Translations under genes and position numbers: made by a program | NCBI RefSeq assembly: GCF_000213175.1 | Contig: NW_009799101.1 | Location: forward strand, 4,783,470 to 4,847,469 | Origin: Neurospora tetrasperma FGSC 2508 | Lineage: Eukaryota; Ascomycota; Sordariomycetes; Sordariales; Sordariaceae | Direction of reading: 5' to 3' | DNA: 64,000 nt | Shown: positions 22,997-33,387 of the stretch, piece by piece | Position numbering within the stretch: the first letter of the stretch is position 1 | How the letters are laid out: each line of letters begins with the position of its first letter | Notes under the pieces: model-generated | Told to the model about the DNA's origin: nothing | Databases searched by the model: none | The model's input: only the letters and a program-made list of their open reading frames with translations

Positions 22997-24244
22997 TCAG
23001 AGCTCCAAGTGTTGAAGGCTGGTAGACAAACAATCTCGTGGCCGCGTATTCGCCTTCATGCCATTCCTTTCATCCGCCATTGTACTTTTCTCATTCCCAT
23101 CCCCATCACCCCTCGGAAGCTCAACATCCACCAACCAAGGCACATACCCCGGCGCATACATGACTGCCGCATTCACAAACAATGTCTGCTCTGCATCCTC
23201 GTCCCGATCATACTTCAAATGGTAATACCCATCCTTCACAATCCTCTCCACTTTTTCCTCCTTCCGCTTCCTCTCCTCTTTCGAATCCTTCCACCCCTCT
23301 TCTACCCCTCTCCGATCTTCGAACACTTTTTTACTTTGCACCTCCCCAATGCTACCATTCCCATTCTCATCGTCATGATTATCCTTCCACTTCACAAGCG
23401 CGGCCCCCCACGCCTCATGGATATGTCCAAACACATGCAACTTTGGTTTCGTTCTCTTGACAGCCTCCCACAGTTCGAGGCTCCCGCATGAGGCCCTCGT
23501 CAATCGACTCACGTCCAGTATCCCCCTGGGCGGGCCATGGCTGATGACGATATCGGTTTCTGGAGGGATATCAAACACGTGGCCTTCTTGTTGAGTGTAC
23601 TGGAATCCTTGGCTGCCGAAGGCGGGGGTGGCGGGGGATGCGTAGACTGTTAACTTGGCGTTGTTGGATAGGGTGAAGGTGTGGGTGCCTTCTTGGAGGT
23701 AGTAGATCCCTTCGCTTTGGAAAGAGGAGAGGAGGTGGTGGGCTTCTCCTGGGTGGCCTAGGTCGTTTTTCCTTTTTTGGGAGTGGGATTGGGAAGGGAT
23801 AAATTGGGTGGAAGCGGGAAGGTCGAGAGTGTAGTCGTGGTTACCGGCTATGATCAACTTCAAGGGGGCGTTGAGTTGGCGGAGGTAGGAGAGACAGAGA
23901 CGGAATTCGGAGAGGGTGGAGGAGTCGGTGATGTCGCCTGCGTGGATGACGATGTCGACGGGGGTGGAGGGAATGGGGAACGGGAGGGGGTTCTTGGAGC
24001 GGGAGCGGATGTGAGTGTCGGAGAGGAGGAGGAGGCGGGTGGGGATTGTTGATGATGGTGATGTTGATGTTGATGTTGACGCCGTTGATGTCGATGTGGT
24101 TGGGTCGGGTGGGCTGGTGGTTGATGTGGTCATTGTTGTCGTTGATGGGTTCGTTGGGTGATGGGTTCTGGGTGTTTGTGAGTGTTGAGACCGGATCGTG
24201 AGTCGGCGTGAATATTGATGAATTTTGGGATCGGAACTGGACAT
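22997..24244 (-). CDS. Calcineurin-like metallophosphoesterase (MPPED-like), 415 aa
   Basis: Single exon. After a Ser/Thr/Pro-rich disordered leader of about 68 residues come all the metal-binding motifs of the calcineurin-like phosphoesterase fold in order: SDTH (Asp76, His78), HAGD (Asp104), GNHD (Asn135, His136), SHGPP (His236) and GHIH (His274, His276). The close pairing SHGPPRGILD with FGHIHEAWG is typical of the MPPED1/2-like fungal family, which hydrolyses phosphate esters (substrate unknown). A Lys/Glu-rich insertion follows at about residues 285-345. No signal peptide or membrane segment, so probably cytosolic. Divergently arranged with mpc1, sharing a 780 bp upstream region. Confidence 0.92.
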   Translation of the reverse strand: MSSSDPKIHQYSRRLTIRSQHSQTPRTHHPTNPSTTTMTTSTTSPPDPTTSTSTASTSTSTSPSSTIPTRLLLLSDTHIRSRSKNPLPFPIPSTPVDIVIHAGDITDSSTLSEFRLCLSYLRQLNAPLKLIIAGNHDYTLDLPASTQFIPSQSHSQKRKNDLGHPGEAHHLLSSFQSEGIYYLQEGTHTFTLSNNAKLTVYASPATPAFGSQGFQYTQQEGHVFDIPPETDIVISHGPPRGILDVSRLTRASCGSLELWEAVKRTKPKLHVFGHIHEAWGAALVKWKDNHDDENGNGSIGEVQSKKVFEDRRGVEEGWKDSKEERKRKEEKVERIVKDGYYHLKYDRDEDAEQTLFVNAAVMYAPGYVPWLVDVELPRGDGDGNEKSTMADERNGMKANTRPRDCLSTSLQHLEL

Positions 24245-25021
24245 AGTGTTGTTGACGCCCTGACAGATCGTCTGATTACACCACCGGGATGAGCTGGATG
24301 ACGTAGGGTTCCACTGTTCCTTATGCTTGTAGCTCGCTGTAACTGCTGTGTCTGAATCCCAGCGATGTGCTTAAAGCCCTGAACCGTTGTGTGGACGGCG
24401 TTCGAGCAGACGGATATTTGGAAATCCAAGACGTCTTGGTAGTGAGAATTCGAGTGAACTTCGCTTGTCTCGGGCACGTTTGGGCTTTGCGCCTCCAGGG
24501 GAAGTGGCAAGGTTCGAGTCGAGAACCTGGCAAATGTGTCCGTCACACAGGGTTAGGGTTCGTCATGCTGTACAACCTTTGATGGTTGCAGCCGCTTTGG
24601 CCGTCCGACCAACGCGGCGATGCGGCTCAACAACGAAAAGCCGCCGATCCGGAGAATTGATTGTTTCCATTGTTTGTTAACAAAGGATAACCTGTTCCAA
24701 TCCTTTTAGTGGCGTCAATCTTTGATTCAGTGGGCAAAGCAAACACCCAAGTCCTGGGGGTACATGATACTTGTCCCATCACGTGCATTTACCGGCCCGT
24801 TGGTGTCCGACGGCCCGACACAACTGGCAGCTCGCACGGAAAATCCCCCAACAAAAAACCAGCTGGAGACCCCACAATTGACATCTCCAAACAGCAGCCA
24901 AAGGCCAAAGCACACAGAAGAAGCAGCTCCGAATTCAGGCCCTCGACACCGTCCGAGTCAGCAGCAGCAGCACCACCGTCGTCGTCGTCCTCAACCTCCA
25001 TTCCAGATACCGACCGTCAAA
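24245..25021. other. Shared promoter region of the phosphoesterase and mpc1
   Basis: Two genes point away from each other here. It holds a telomere-like GGTTAGGGTT (24551-24560). Open frames over the mpc1 leader have no family signature. Confidence 0.6.
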
Positions 25022-25916
25022 ATGGCTGCCGTCGTCAAGGCCCTCAACGCCAAGATCAGGAGCAATCCTGTGGCCAACTACCTGTGCTCGACCCGTACGT
25101 TGTTTACTCTCTTTGTGCTCGCTTCTTCTATTTACTCCCGTCGCCCATGGTTTCCCTGGCAAAAATTGCCCAATGCCCGATTATCGGACGAACTCTTTTT
25201 TGCTGTCACTCACCTTGCTTCTCACCTCACTCACTTCCTACAACATATCGTCGTCACCACAACACATGTCCATCAATGATCATGAAGTCTTGAATGGAAC
25301 CCTAGAGGTCATACCTCTCACCACTTTCACTGCCCTCATCTCGGCAAAATTCCCACTGCTCGCCAATAAACAAATCCCATTGGCGATCCATGGTCCGCCG
25401 CTGTTCGTGACCTTCACACATATGGGGGCCGTCACATCTCATCCAACTGCCTCTACCAACCGACCGCGGTGCTATCTTGCATGCGAAATGCGGGCTCGCC
25501 AACTTTGTGTAACCGCTGGCTGATCATTCTCGTCTTCTTCTAGACTTCTGGGGTCCTGCCTCCAACTTCGGTATCCCCATTGCCGCCGTCCTCGACACCC
25601 AGAAGAGCCCTGAGCTGTAAGTACCCAACATGACCCCTGTTCTCTTTCTTAATCGGACACCGAGACTGACCCTATTCATTACAGCATCTCTGGCCAGATG
25701 ACCGGTGCCCTCACCATCTACGCCTTCACCTTCATGCGTTACGCCCTTGCCGTCACTCCCCGTAACTACCTCCTCTTTGGCTGCCACTTTGTCAACGCCG
25801 GCGCCCAGCTCACCCAGGGTTACCGCTACCTCGACTGGCACTACTGGGGTGGCAAGGAGAAGGCTGTCCAGAAGGCCGTCACTGCCCCGGTTGCCGCCGC
25901 TGCCGTTGCCAAGTAA
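25022..25916 (+). CDS. mpc1: Mitochondrial pyruvate carrier subunit MPC1
   Basis: Three exons: 25022-25094, 25544-25616 and 25685-25916; introns are 449 and 68 nt (GTACGT and GTAAGT donors; TTCTAG and TTACAG acceptors). Phases join cleanly to a 125-residue protein. Splicing restores [18 protein letters not shown] across the first junction and [16 protein letters not shown] across the second, both hallmarks of MPC1. The rest shows MPC1 helices and the [14 protein letters not shown] signature. With MPC2/3 it forms the inner-membrane complex that imports pyruvate into mitochondria. The long first intron is unusual next to the other introns in the window and may hold regulatory sequence. Confidence 0.95.
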
Positions 25917-28900
25917 TGCAGCCCGCCTGCATATTGGATGCCAACAGCCAGCCAACTGGCATCATCAAGATTTGCACAGCCCGGCTAGGACGAACCTGAG
26001 AACCGCCGCTGATCTTGTTGGTGAGCCTCTCCTTGCGGGTTTTATTTTTTTGACGACGGCCAGCATGTAATCTAGAATTTCCCCTTGCTCCTTCTTTCGG
26101 TTGATATCCATCATAGACAAGGCACACAAAGATACAGGCACTCACACCACCTTCGCCAAGGTATCCCCTGTTGTTCTGGTTCGACTGCATCTGTTATTAA
26201 CAAAAGAGGAACCAACAAGATGAGACACACTCGGCTTGCGCTAGACATATATCTCGCATGCACGAGATATCACGCGTTTCTCCAACCAGACACATCATGG
26301 CTCCCTTTTTTCCGCTTTCTCACATTTCATCTTCACACTTGTGCCTTGGCTAGACACTTTTCAGAACACAGCAACCTGTTCGCTTCTTTCTTCTGTTCCA
26401 TAGAGGTATCCTCCAGCTGCTCTCGGCTCTATCAGGCTCCACGACACGACAAGGGTTACATCGGTTGGACCCACATGATTCGCTACCCCTTCGACTCTTG
26501 GAAGTGTTGGGTCGTTTTTGTTCCTCCATTTCCCGGGGTTCGGAGTCTCTCACCTGTCAGGGACCAGCAACCAACCCCATCAGCACCTGTGCCCAGTTCT
26601 CAGCCCGGTGCTATTTCCATCCCCAGCTTACCTTACATACGGCCCCGTCCGGCACACAACCGGTCAATCAAGTGAACACTGGTGCGGATACACCCTCCAC
26701 CGTTCCACCATCGGCGATACACTAGCAGAAGCACTTTCCTTGGAACGGGCCATTCCGTCCGCTTCCGCGGGTCTGCGAGGCTACGATTTAGTTGCCCCCA
26801 TGCAGGCCCTGGACAAGTTGGGTCGTGTAACGTCCAGGGGGGCATCAGGAAATATGGATAGCCGAGGAACAATGGCGTTCTCTGGAATGTGATTGTGGAG
26901 TGAGTCTTCCCTTTTCGGTCTCGACAGTGAATGCACGTGCAGACTTTGCATGAAAATGGAGAATTTCGACAATTGTCAGCAGCCCCTCCATTGCTCCATT
27001 TGCCCCAGTCGAAAGGTCAGTCAGACTCTGGACAAAGTGGAGGTTGGAGGGGAGGATTGCAAATGAGGATGATTATCCCACTGGCTCGGCTGGACTGCGT
27101 GCTCATCAGCTTTCCGCGGCTTGCGCCTCACCGGTTTTAGCGGATTAAGAAGGTGGTACATAAGCCCTGACTGTCTCCCTATTCCCTATACTACTGTTAC
27201 CATTAACGGTCACCGTGTTCTCGCCATCGTACAGTTCTTACGGTAGACGGGGATAGGCGAAATAGGCGAGCCAGGCCGAGAAAGAAGCACATCCGAGAAC
27301 CGACGACGACGAAAGATTGGACTGGATGAACCCAGAACTTTCAGATGCAAAGTGGAAGCCAGGAAATTAAGAATGCACAAAAAAAAAAAGCCCAGCGAGA
27401 GAGCCTTGGACGCCCTTGGGTCGCAGTCACGCAGTTGGCTGGTCTAGTAGCATCCCAGCATCCATTGAATCCATCCATCCACACGATCGTCCGCCCACCG
27501 TTCTCACTTGTGCAGCTGCTTCGCGCATAGTGTTTCCCCCTAAGCCCTCCACCCCCTACACTAGCTCGGATTCTCCATGTCACCAAGGGTTGCATCCCGG
27601 CCCATCCATCGAATCAAAAGACCCAAAAGGACCCGACAGTCTGGAGACGAATCTAATAAGCGGAACACTGAGCTGCTCCTTTTTTTTCTTTTCTTTTCGT
27701 CCCTTTCTCTCTGTGCTCTGAGGACCATGAACAGCTCGATACGACGACACACACTGAACGACAGGATCCGCACCGCAGAACGGCCTTGGTTACGAATTTG
27801 GCGCCTGCCGCCGCGTTACATACAATACAACCAAGTGTCTCCACTGTTACGAGCGAGCGAGCGCTCGACCGGTTCGTCTACCCTGCCTCGCCTGCCCTAC
27901 CCTGTCCTGCCCTGCCCTGCAAAGCGACCGTCCCATCTCATCGACCTGCTGCGAGCAAAGTGGAAATTTTCTTCTCGATGTCTTCAATGTCACGTTAACA
28001 TTGATTGACCTTTGTCAAATGGGGCATATCCGAGCTTCCTCTGGCCGACTTTTTAAACAACAAACAGGGCATGGTAAAAGTCGGAGGGCTTGGCTGCTGC
28101 AACCCAACAAGTAAGGTAATTCGGGTGGGGGGCAAGAAAAAGACGAAGAAAAAGAAAGGAAAAGAACAGAAGAAAAAAAGGAGATAATCGACATCGCAAA
28201 GAAGATCATAAGCTTGCTTGTGCAATCAAGCAAGATGGGTCCCGCAATCCATCCATCTAGCGTATGTATCCATGTCCCCCGGCGGCCCTATTTGCGATTC
28301 CCGCGAAATCGTTCCCGGATTAGTGTAATACGGACTTATAGGGCGGGCACTATAGATAAGGTAACAGGTAGGGTACCTAGGGGAGTGGATATGTACACTA
28401 CTAGGCATGTACATAGACTGGAGATGAACTGGACTGGACGCAGGCAGGTCTGGACCCGAAATGTCCGTCTGTGAGCCGTGCGGCCTGACCCCCAACCCAA
28501 GTTGCATCGTTAATCTGGCGATTTGCATGTTCGTAGATGGAAGGTCGAACGACCATGGACAAGGCTTTTACTCTCCAGGATCGCCATCGTTGGTTGTAAC
28601 CGACTTTTTCCTTCCCTGCTTTCTCCAAATCTTGTGCCGATGCACAATTTACGGTTTTGAAGGGGGTAAATTTCTCTGCGGGAAATCTGCGCATGAGGGA
28701 AGATTCCGCTTTTATACCGTTCAGTTCCGGGCCACCCACCGGTCTTGTTGATGTCGACTTTCGATTTCTCGACCGATTTTGCCAACCAACATTCAAAGAA
28801 CAACAACAACAACTGATTGATAGCGGGCATTGTGTTTTATCTGGACAGAAACATAACACATCTGGCAAGTCCCACGCGTCCCCTTTTCCTGCTTCCTCTC

Positions 28901-29003
28901 CAAACTAACAGCCCATTTTCCAGTCTACCAACAACTCGACTTCCAACATCTCGACCCCATCACAGAAATACCATAACATCGACCTCAACGAAAACCAACA
29001 ACA
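25917..29003. other. Intergenic, about 3.1 kb
   Basis: No gene supported on either strand; open frames are short and compositionally random. There are simple-sequence patches (poly-A near 27380, CCTGCC repeats near 27888-27926, A/G-rich run near 28135-28190) and TAGAGGTA at 26401. The 29004 gene probably has a long leader or distant promoter here. Confidence 0.5.
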
Positions 29004-29272
29004 ATGTCGCCCCCTCCACACGGCCCCCGCCATCGCGGCTACCACGCCTACAACAACAACCCCGACCCATCCAACTCCAATTGTTCCGCCCCTCCGACTC
29101 CCCCCGGCAGCATCCCCTCTCCTTCCATGTCCTTCCCCGGCTCGGGCTCGGCCCCCAACAGCAGCACCACCACCATCACCAGCACCAACCCTTCCAACTC
29201 AAATACCAGCCTCAACAACATGACCCACCACCCCAACCTCCATGTCCCCTCAACCCACTCCCAATCCCAATC

Positions 29273-29310
<38 letters not shown>

Positions 29311-30519
29311 GTGGAACAGACCGCACAGCAACCGCCCACGCAGCCACCCACCTCCTCACCACCTTATTTCCCCCCTACTCCCAAACCAACCAACTAATCG
29401 CCTCTTTATCCGCGGAGCTCGACGCCCTCAAAGCGCGCCAACGAATCTGGAAACGGCTCGCGCACGCCGCTGTCCTGTTCAGTTCCGACCACGAGTTGCG
29501 GTATTCGCTACTGGACAAATGCAATGATTTGGCGGAGTGCATGAAGATGTACCCTCGCTTACGAGAGGAAGTGGCCAAGATGAATGAGGTGGAGCTGCAA
29601 TTGTTTAGTATTTCGAGTACCGCGAAGCAGTTGGTTGGGGATGTTGAGTGGGTTAGGGCGGAGGATGTGAGGGGGTTTGTGGAGGGGGTTAGGAGGGGGC
29701 AGCTTGCGGTACGTGAGGGGGGGATACAAAAAGGGGGAGGGAATGGGATACAGAATGGGAGGGGGAACGGGGGGGGTAGAAATGGGGAGGGGGAGGGGAT
29801 AGAAGGAAGAGGCACAGGGAGGACTGGGACGGTGCAGGTTAAACTGGATAAGGGACGGGGGGATGTAGGGAGGAGGTTGAATTATTTGATGGTTACTTCA
29901 ACTTCTGCTTCTGCTTCTGCTTCTGCTGGTCAGAGTCAGAGTCAGAGTCAGAGTCAGAATCAGGGAATGCAAGTTGGAGGAGGAGGGCAAGGCGAGGTAG
30001 TGATGGGAGAAGCACAAGGACATCACAATGGGAGGTCAAGAAGGAGTTCAACGACAACTGCGAGGACAGCAAGAGGACAACAACTACAACTACAACCACA
30101 ACCGCAAAGTCAAATACAAAGCTATATCGCCGCTCAAGCAGTTGCGGCAGCAGCAGCAGCATCAGAATCAGCAGGAGGACAGCCACAACAACAACAACAA
30201 CAACAACAAGAGGAACCAACATGGAGTTCAACAACCCTCAGTGCGGAATCAAGTGCCGGGCGAGCAAGTCCAGGACCAAGTGAGGGTGAGTCTTTCCGTT
30301 CTTCCAACCCCCACCCTTCAATTGTCCACGGCTCTGTGCTAACTCCGCCAAAAAGCTGATAGTTCAACTGGCCCAGGTCCATATGGACCCAACCGAGCGA
30401 GATGGTGGGACACAGTCATCATGGACTCGGACACGGATCAACGAAGGAGGTCAGAAAGCAGTAGAGGTAGGAATCTACGAGGACGTGATGCTGGGTCGGA
30501 TTGCGAGATGGAGATTTAG
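29004..30519 (+). CDS. Low-complexity protein with a conserved helical core, 481 aa, unknown
   Basis: I choose a two-exon model: 29004-30285, intron 30286-30355 (70 nt; GTGAGT donor, GCTAAC branch, AAAAG acceptor), then 30356-30519. Without splicing the frame stops at 30359. Splicing gives a sensible tail, GPYGPNRARWWDTVIMDSD then an Arg/Ser-rich end, which supports the intron. The N-terminus is Pro/Asn/Ser/Thr-rich with a run of threonines; residues about 110-245 are the only ordered part (LIASLSAELDALKARQRIWKR, then LLDKCNDLAECMKMYPRLRE), mostly helical and coiled-coil-like. Gly-rich and Gln-rich tracts follow. I do not recognise the family. Confidence 0.72.
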
Positions 30520-30865
30520 TGTTGCTTGTTGTAAGATATGGTTCACGGCAATGGATCTTGTCGGGTCCTCTCTACCTCTAGGAACCGAACAGGGAAAATA
30601 TCTAATCCTTCGTACGACCGAGTATTTCTTTCTTGCTGAGGAAAGTGAGATTGGGGACGCAGAACTGGAAGTGTCGCGCTGGAAATCATCATGGTCATCG
30701 GGATTCGGGAAGTAACGGTCAGCGACAAAACATCCAGACTTCCACAAAGCATGATGCAAGGGAACGAACTAGACGTACACTCCGACCATCATTACAGGCG
30801 GGTGAGACATCAAAATGACATCCATATCTATCCAATATACCTCTACCGTAATCTCACCTCCCATC
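30520..30865. other. Gap between convergent genes
   Basis: Contains TACCTCTA at 30573 and 30838. No gene seen; 3' untranslated regions of both neighbours probably meet here. Confidence 0.5.
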
Positions 30866-33387
30866 TCATTCCTCACTGTCATAATACTCCCCATGTCCCC
30901 GCGGCCCCCAATATCCCATATGTCCCGGGGCAGCATGTCCAGCATATCCTCCTCCAGCATACAACCCATCAGGTACACTCCCCGCCATACTTACAAGCCT
31001 CGGCTTCCCCGTTCCAAACGTCTTTGACTTCCTTGATGATAACGGTGGTGGTTGTGGTACTTGCGTGGCTTCCCCATGCCACTGGTGGCTCAAACCCGCA
31101 CCGCTCCGTCTCCTCATGGCATCATAAGCCCCATACCCCCCGCTTGTCCGGTGTTTGCTCTTTGTCCGCCTCGCCTTGCTCTTGTCCCTTGGACTTCCTA
31201 CGACCACTTCACCTTCCTTGATTGTGTCGGTGGTGCCGCCTCTGACTCTGCCTCTCGACTTATCTCTCATCTCTCTAGCCTCTCTACCACGCGGCTCGCG
31301 CCCGGGCGTGGGCGAGTCTCGCCAGTCCACGGGGACATCTCGGATACGACCCCGTTGAGGTTGTTGCGTGGGATCAAGCTCGCTGTTGTGGTCGAACGAG
31401 ATGTCTGTTGGTGTTCCGCCTCTGTCTTCTTCCGAGTAGTAGGGGTACTCGTGATCTTCGTACATCTGATGTGAGAGGAGAGAGTCCCGGGATGTGTCCC
31501 ATACGTTACTACCACGAAAGCTGCGGCTAACAGGGGATTCCCTCCCTGGTTTGCTGCCGTTCATCCCAGGTATGGGCATGGGGCCTGGACCTGCGAGGGG
31601 ATGGCCGTCCGGTGGCCTGAACGGAAGATAATCTCCTGGTCCGGGAGCTGTAGTCGGAATGCCGTTGGGGTAGAATCCGGGGCTGGTGGCTGCCATGGAG
31701 GGTCTTCGCCCTTTGCGTAACCGCGCTTGGTGCGCGTCATGGGCTGCTCGTAGCCCCTCGTTCTCTGCTCGTAATCGGGCCGTCTCCGCCCTCAAATCCT
31801 CCAGCTCTTGCCTGAAAGTCTCAATGCCCTCTGGTCCGTGTATGATATCCCTCAACTGCCTGATCTCGTCTTTCAATGCGTCCTTCTCTTCAGCGTGTTG
31901 CCTGTCCTTCTTCAACTCGTTCTTCTTTCTGGCGGCATCCTCCGCCTCCATCGCCTCTTCAGCGTCTCTCCTCCCCGCATCTTTCCACCGTTGCCGTTCA
32001 TGATCGGCGCATCGCTCAAAGGGTGTTCCTTGGTCGTCGTATAATCGGCCTTTTTGGCAGGCGTCCTCGATACATTCGTGCTTGACATGGCAGTATCCTG
32101 CTGTGGTGTCGGATATGGGTATCGCTTCCTCGGGACAGGAGGCAATCTTGCATTTATGTAGCTTGCAGAGGGTTGGGACAGGCTTCCCGGAGGTTTTCGA
32201 GCTGCCGATGATGTCGGCGGGATTGGGGCAGTCTGGCTTGCTGCATGAGTGAATCTCACAATGGGAAGAGTTGGCCTTGGCGATGCTTTGCTGACATGAT
32301 GGGAACTTGCAGGTATGTTGCGGGCAAAAAATGCCGGTGCCGGTGCTTGAGCCATTGACAAGAGGGTTGGGACAGCCGTCCTTCCTACAGCGATCTATCA
32401 ACTTGGTTAGCTAATACCCACGACACTTGGTTGGTAGGATACCTTACGCTTGTGACAGTAAAGACTTTCAAAGCTGTCTCTCTCCACTGGGCACCCTCCG
32501 GACTTACACTCATGCTCGGAACAGTACCGGCCCTGTCCGTTTTCCTTTTGTCGGCTGCAATCTGGGTTTGCACATCGAGCTTTCTGTTTGAAGTGTGTTT
32601 CACACAATGGCGGCGCATCCAGATCATCGAGTCCAGTGTCGGGCCAATATCGAGGTTTGTTGCACCCTTCGCGCACACATCGCTGATGCTCCGTGCAAAG
32701 GTTGTTCTTCTTGGCGACGTTGGGGCAATGGGCGCTTCTGCAGGTGTGTCTCTTGCAGTAGAAGCTGTCATTTTGAACGTCTGGTGGTGACATGCAGTCG
32801 GGCACATCGCATCGCTTGTGCTTGTCGCATCGCCGATTGTGTTGGTCACTCCCGGTACCTTCCTTATCGCACCTATCCTGGCCGCATCGATGAGTAGAAC
32901 AAAACCAAGGGGCCGTTGGGTCGACACTGTCGGCAACTTCTTCGTAGTCCCTCTTTTGCAAACACGGTTCCGTCGTGCATGCGCATGATAGAAGTTGCTC
33001 GTCTAGGGATAGTCAGCCAAGATCAGGGTCATGATGGCAACAGAGCAAGTGTGGTGAGGCTCCTACGGTGATCACACAAGTCTTGCCCTGACGTTACAGG
33101 ATCGGGGCAACAGCTCCTGTCGTAGGGCGGATATTCCCATCGGCATGTGTCTATAGTGGCGCTTGTCAGTATGAGATGAAGCCAAGATAGATAATACTTT
33201 ACATACGTCGTTTACAGTAGAGGGAGAGAAGGATCTCGTTATCAAAGGCTCCAGCAATGGGTACTGCCGTGTCTCTACACTGAGGGACGCGGCATGTCGG
33301 AGGGCCTCTGCCGCGGCGCAGACTCTCGGTGGTCGACCACCTCTTGGCTGAGGGCCGCCGGTTCGTGTCGGAGGCGTCTGTAGGCAT
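30866..33387 (-). CDS. Cys/His-repeat, coiled-coil protein, 782 aa, unknown
   Basis: Four exons: 33207-33387, 33067-33150, 32448-33002 and 30866-32394; introns are 56, 64 and 53 nt. Each junction restores a repeat motif, for example YCKRHTCR and YCHKHRCRKDGCPNP. The first 430 or so residues carry about a dozen repeats of the form CxxHxCxxxxCxxxA/P, spaced like small zinc-binding knuckles. A strong coiled coil follows (about residues 440-540, RQELEDLRAETARLRAENEG), then a disordered Pro/Gly/Arg-rich tail with SKARRTKSKHR-type basic patches. It is likely a nuclear or cytoskeletal scaffold binding zinc, but that is inference. I know the repeat style from uncharacterised fungal proteins only. Start MPTDASDTNRR is the first ATG of the open exon. 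Confidence 0.82.

Noticed and set aside
26085-26675. 196-codon forward frame in the mpc1-29004 gap
   Set aside because: No conserved block and composition of untranslated DNA.
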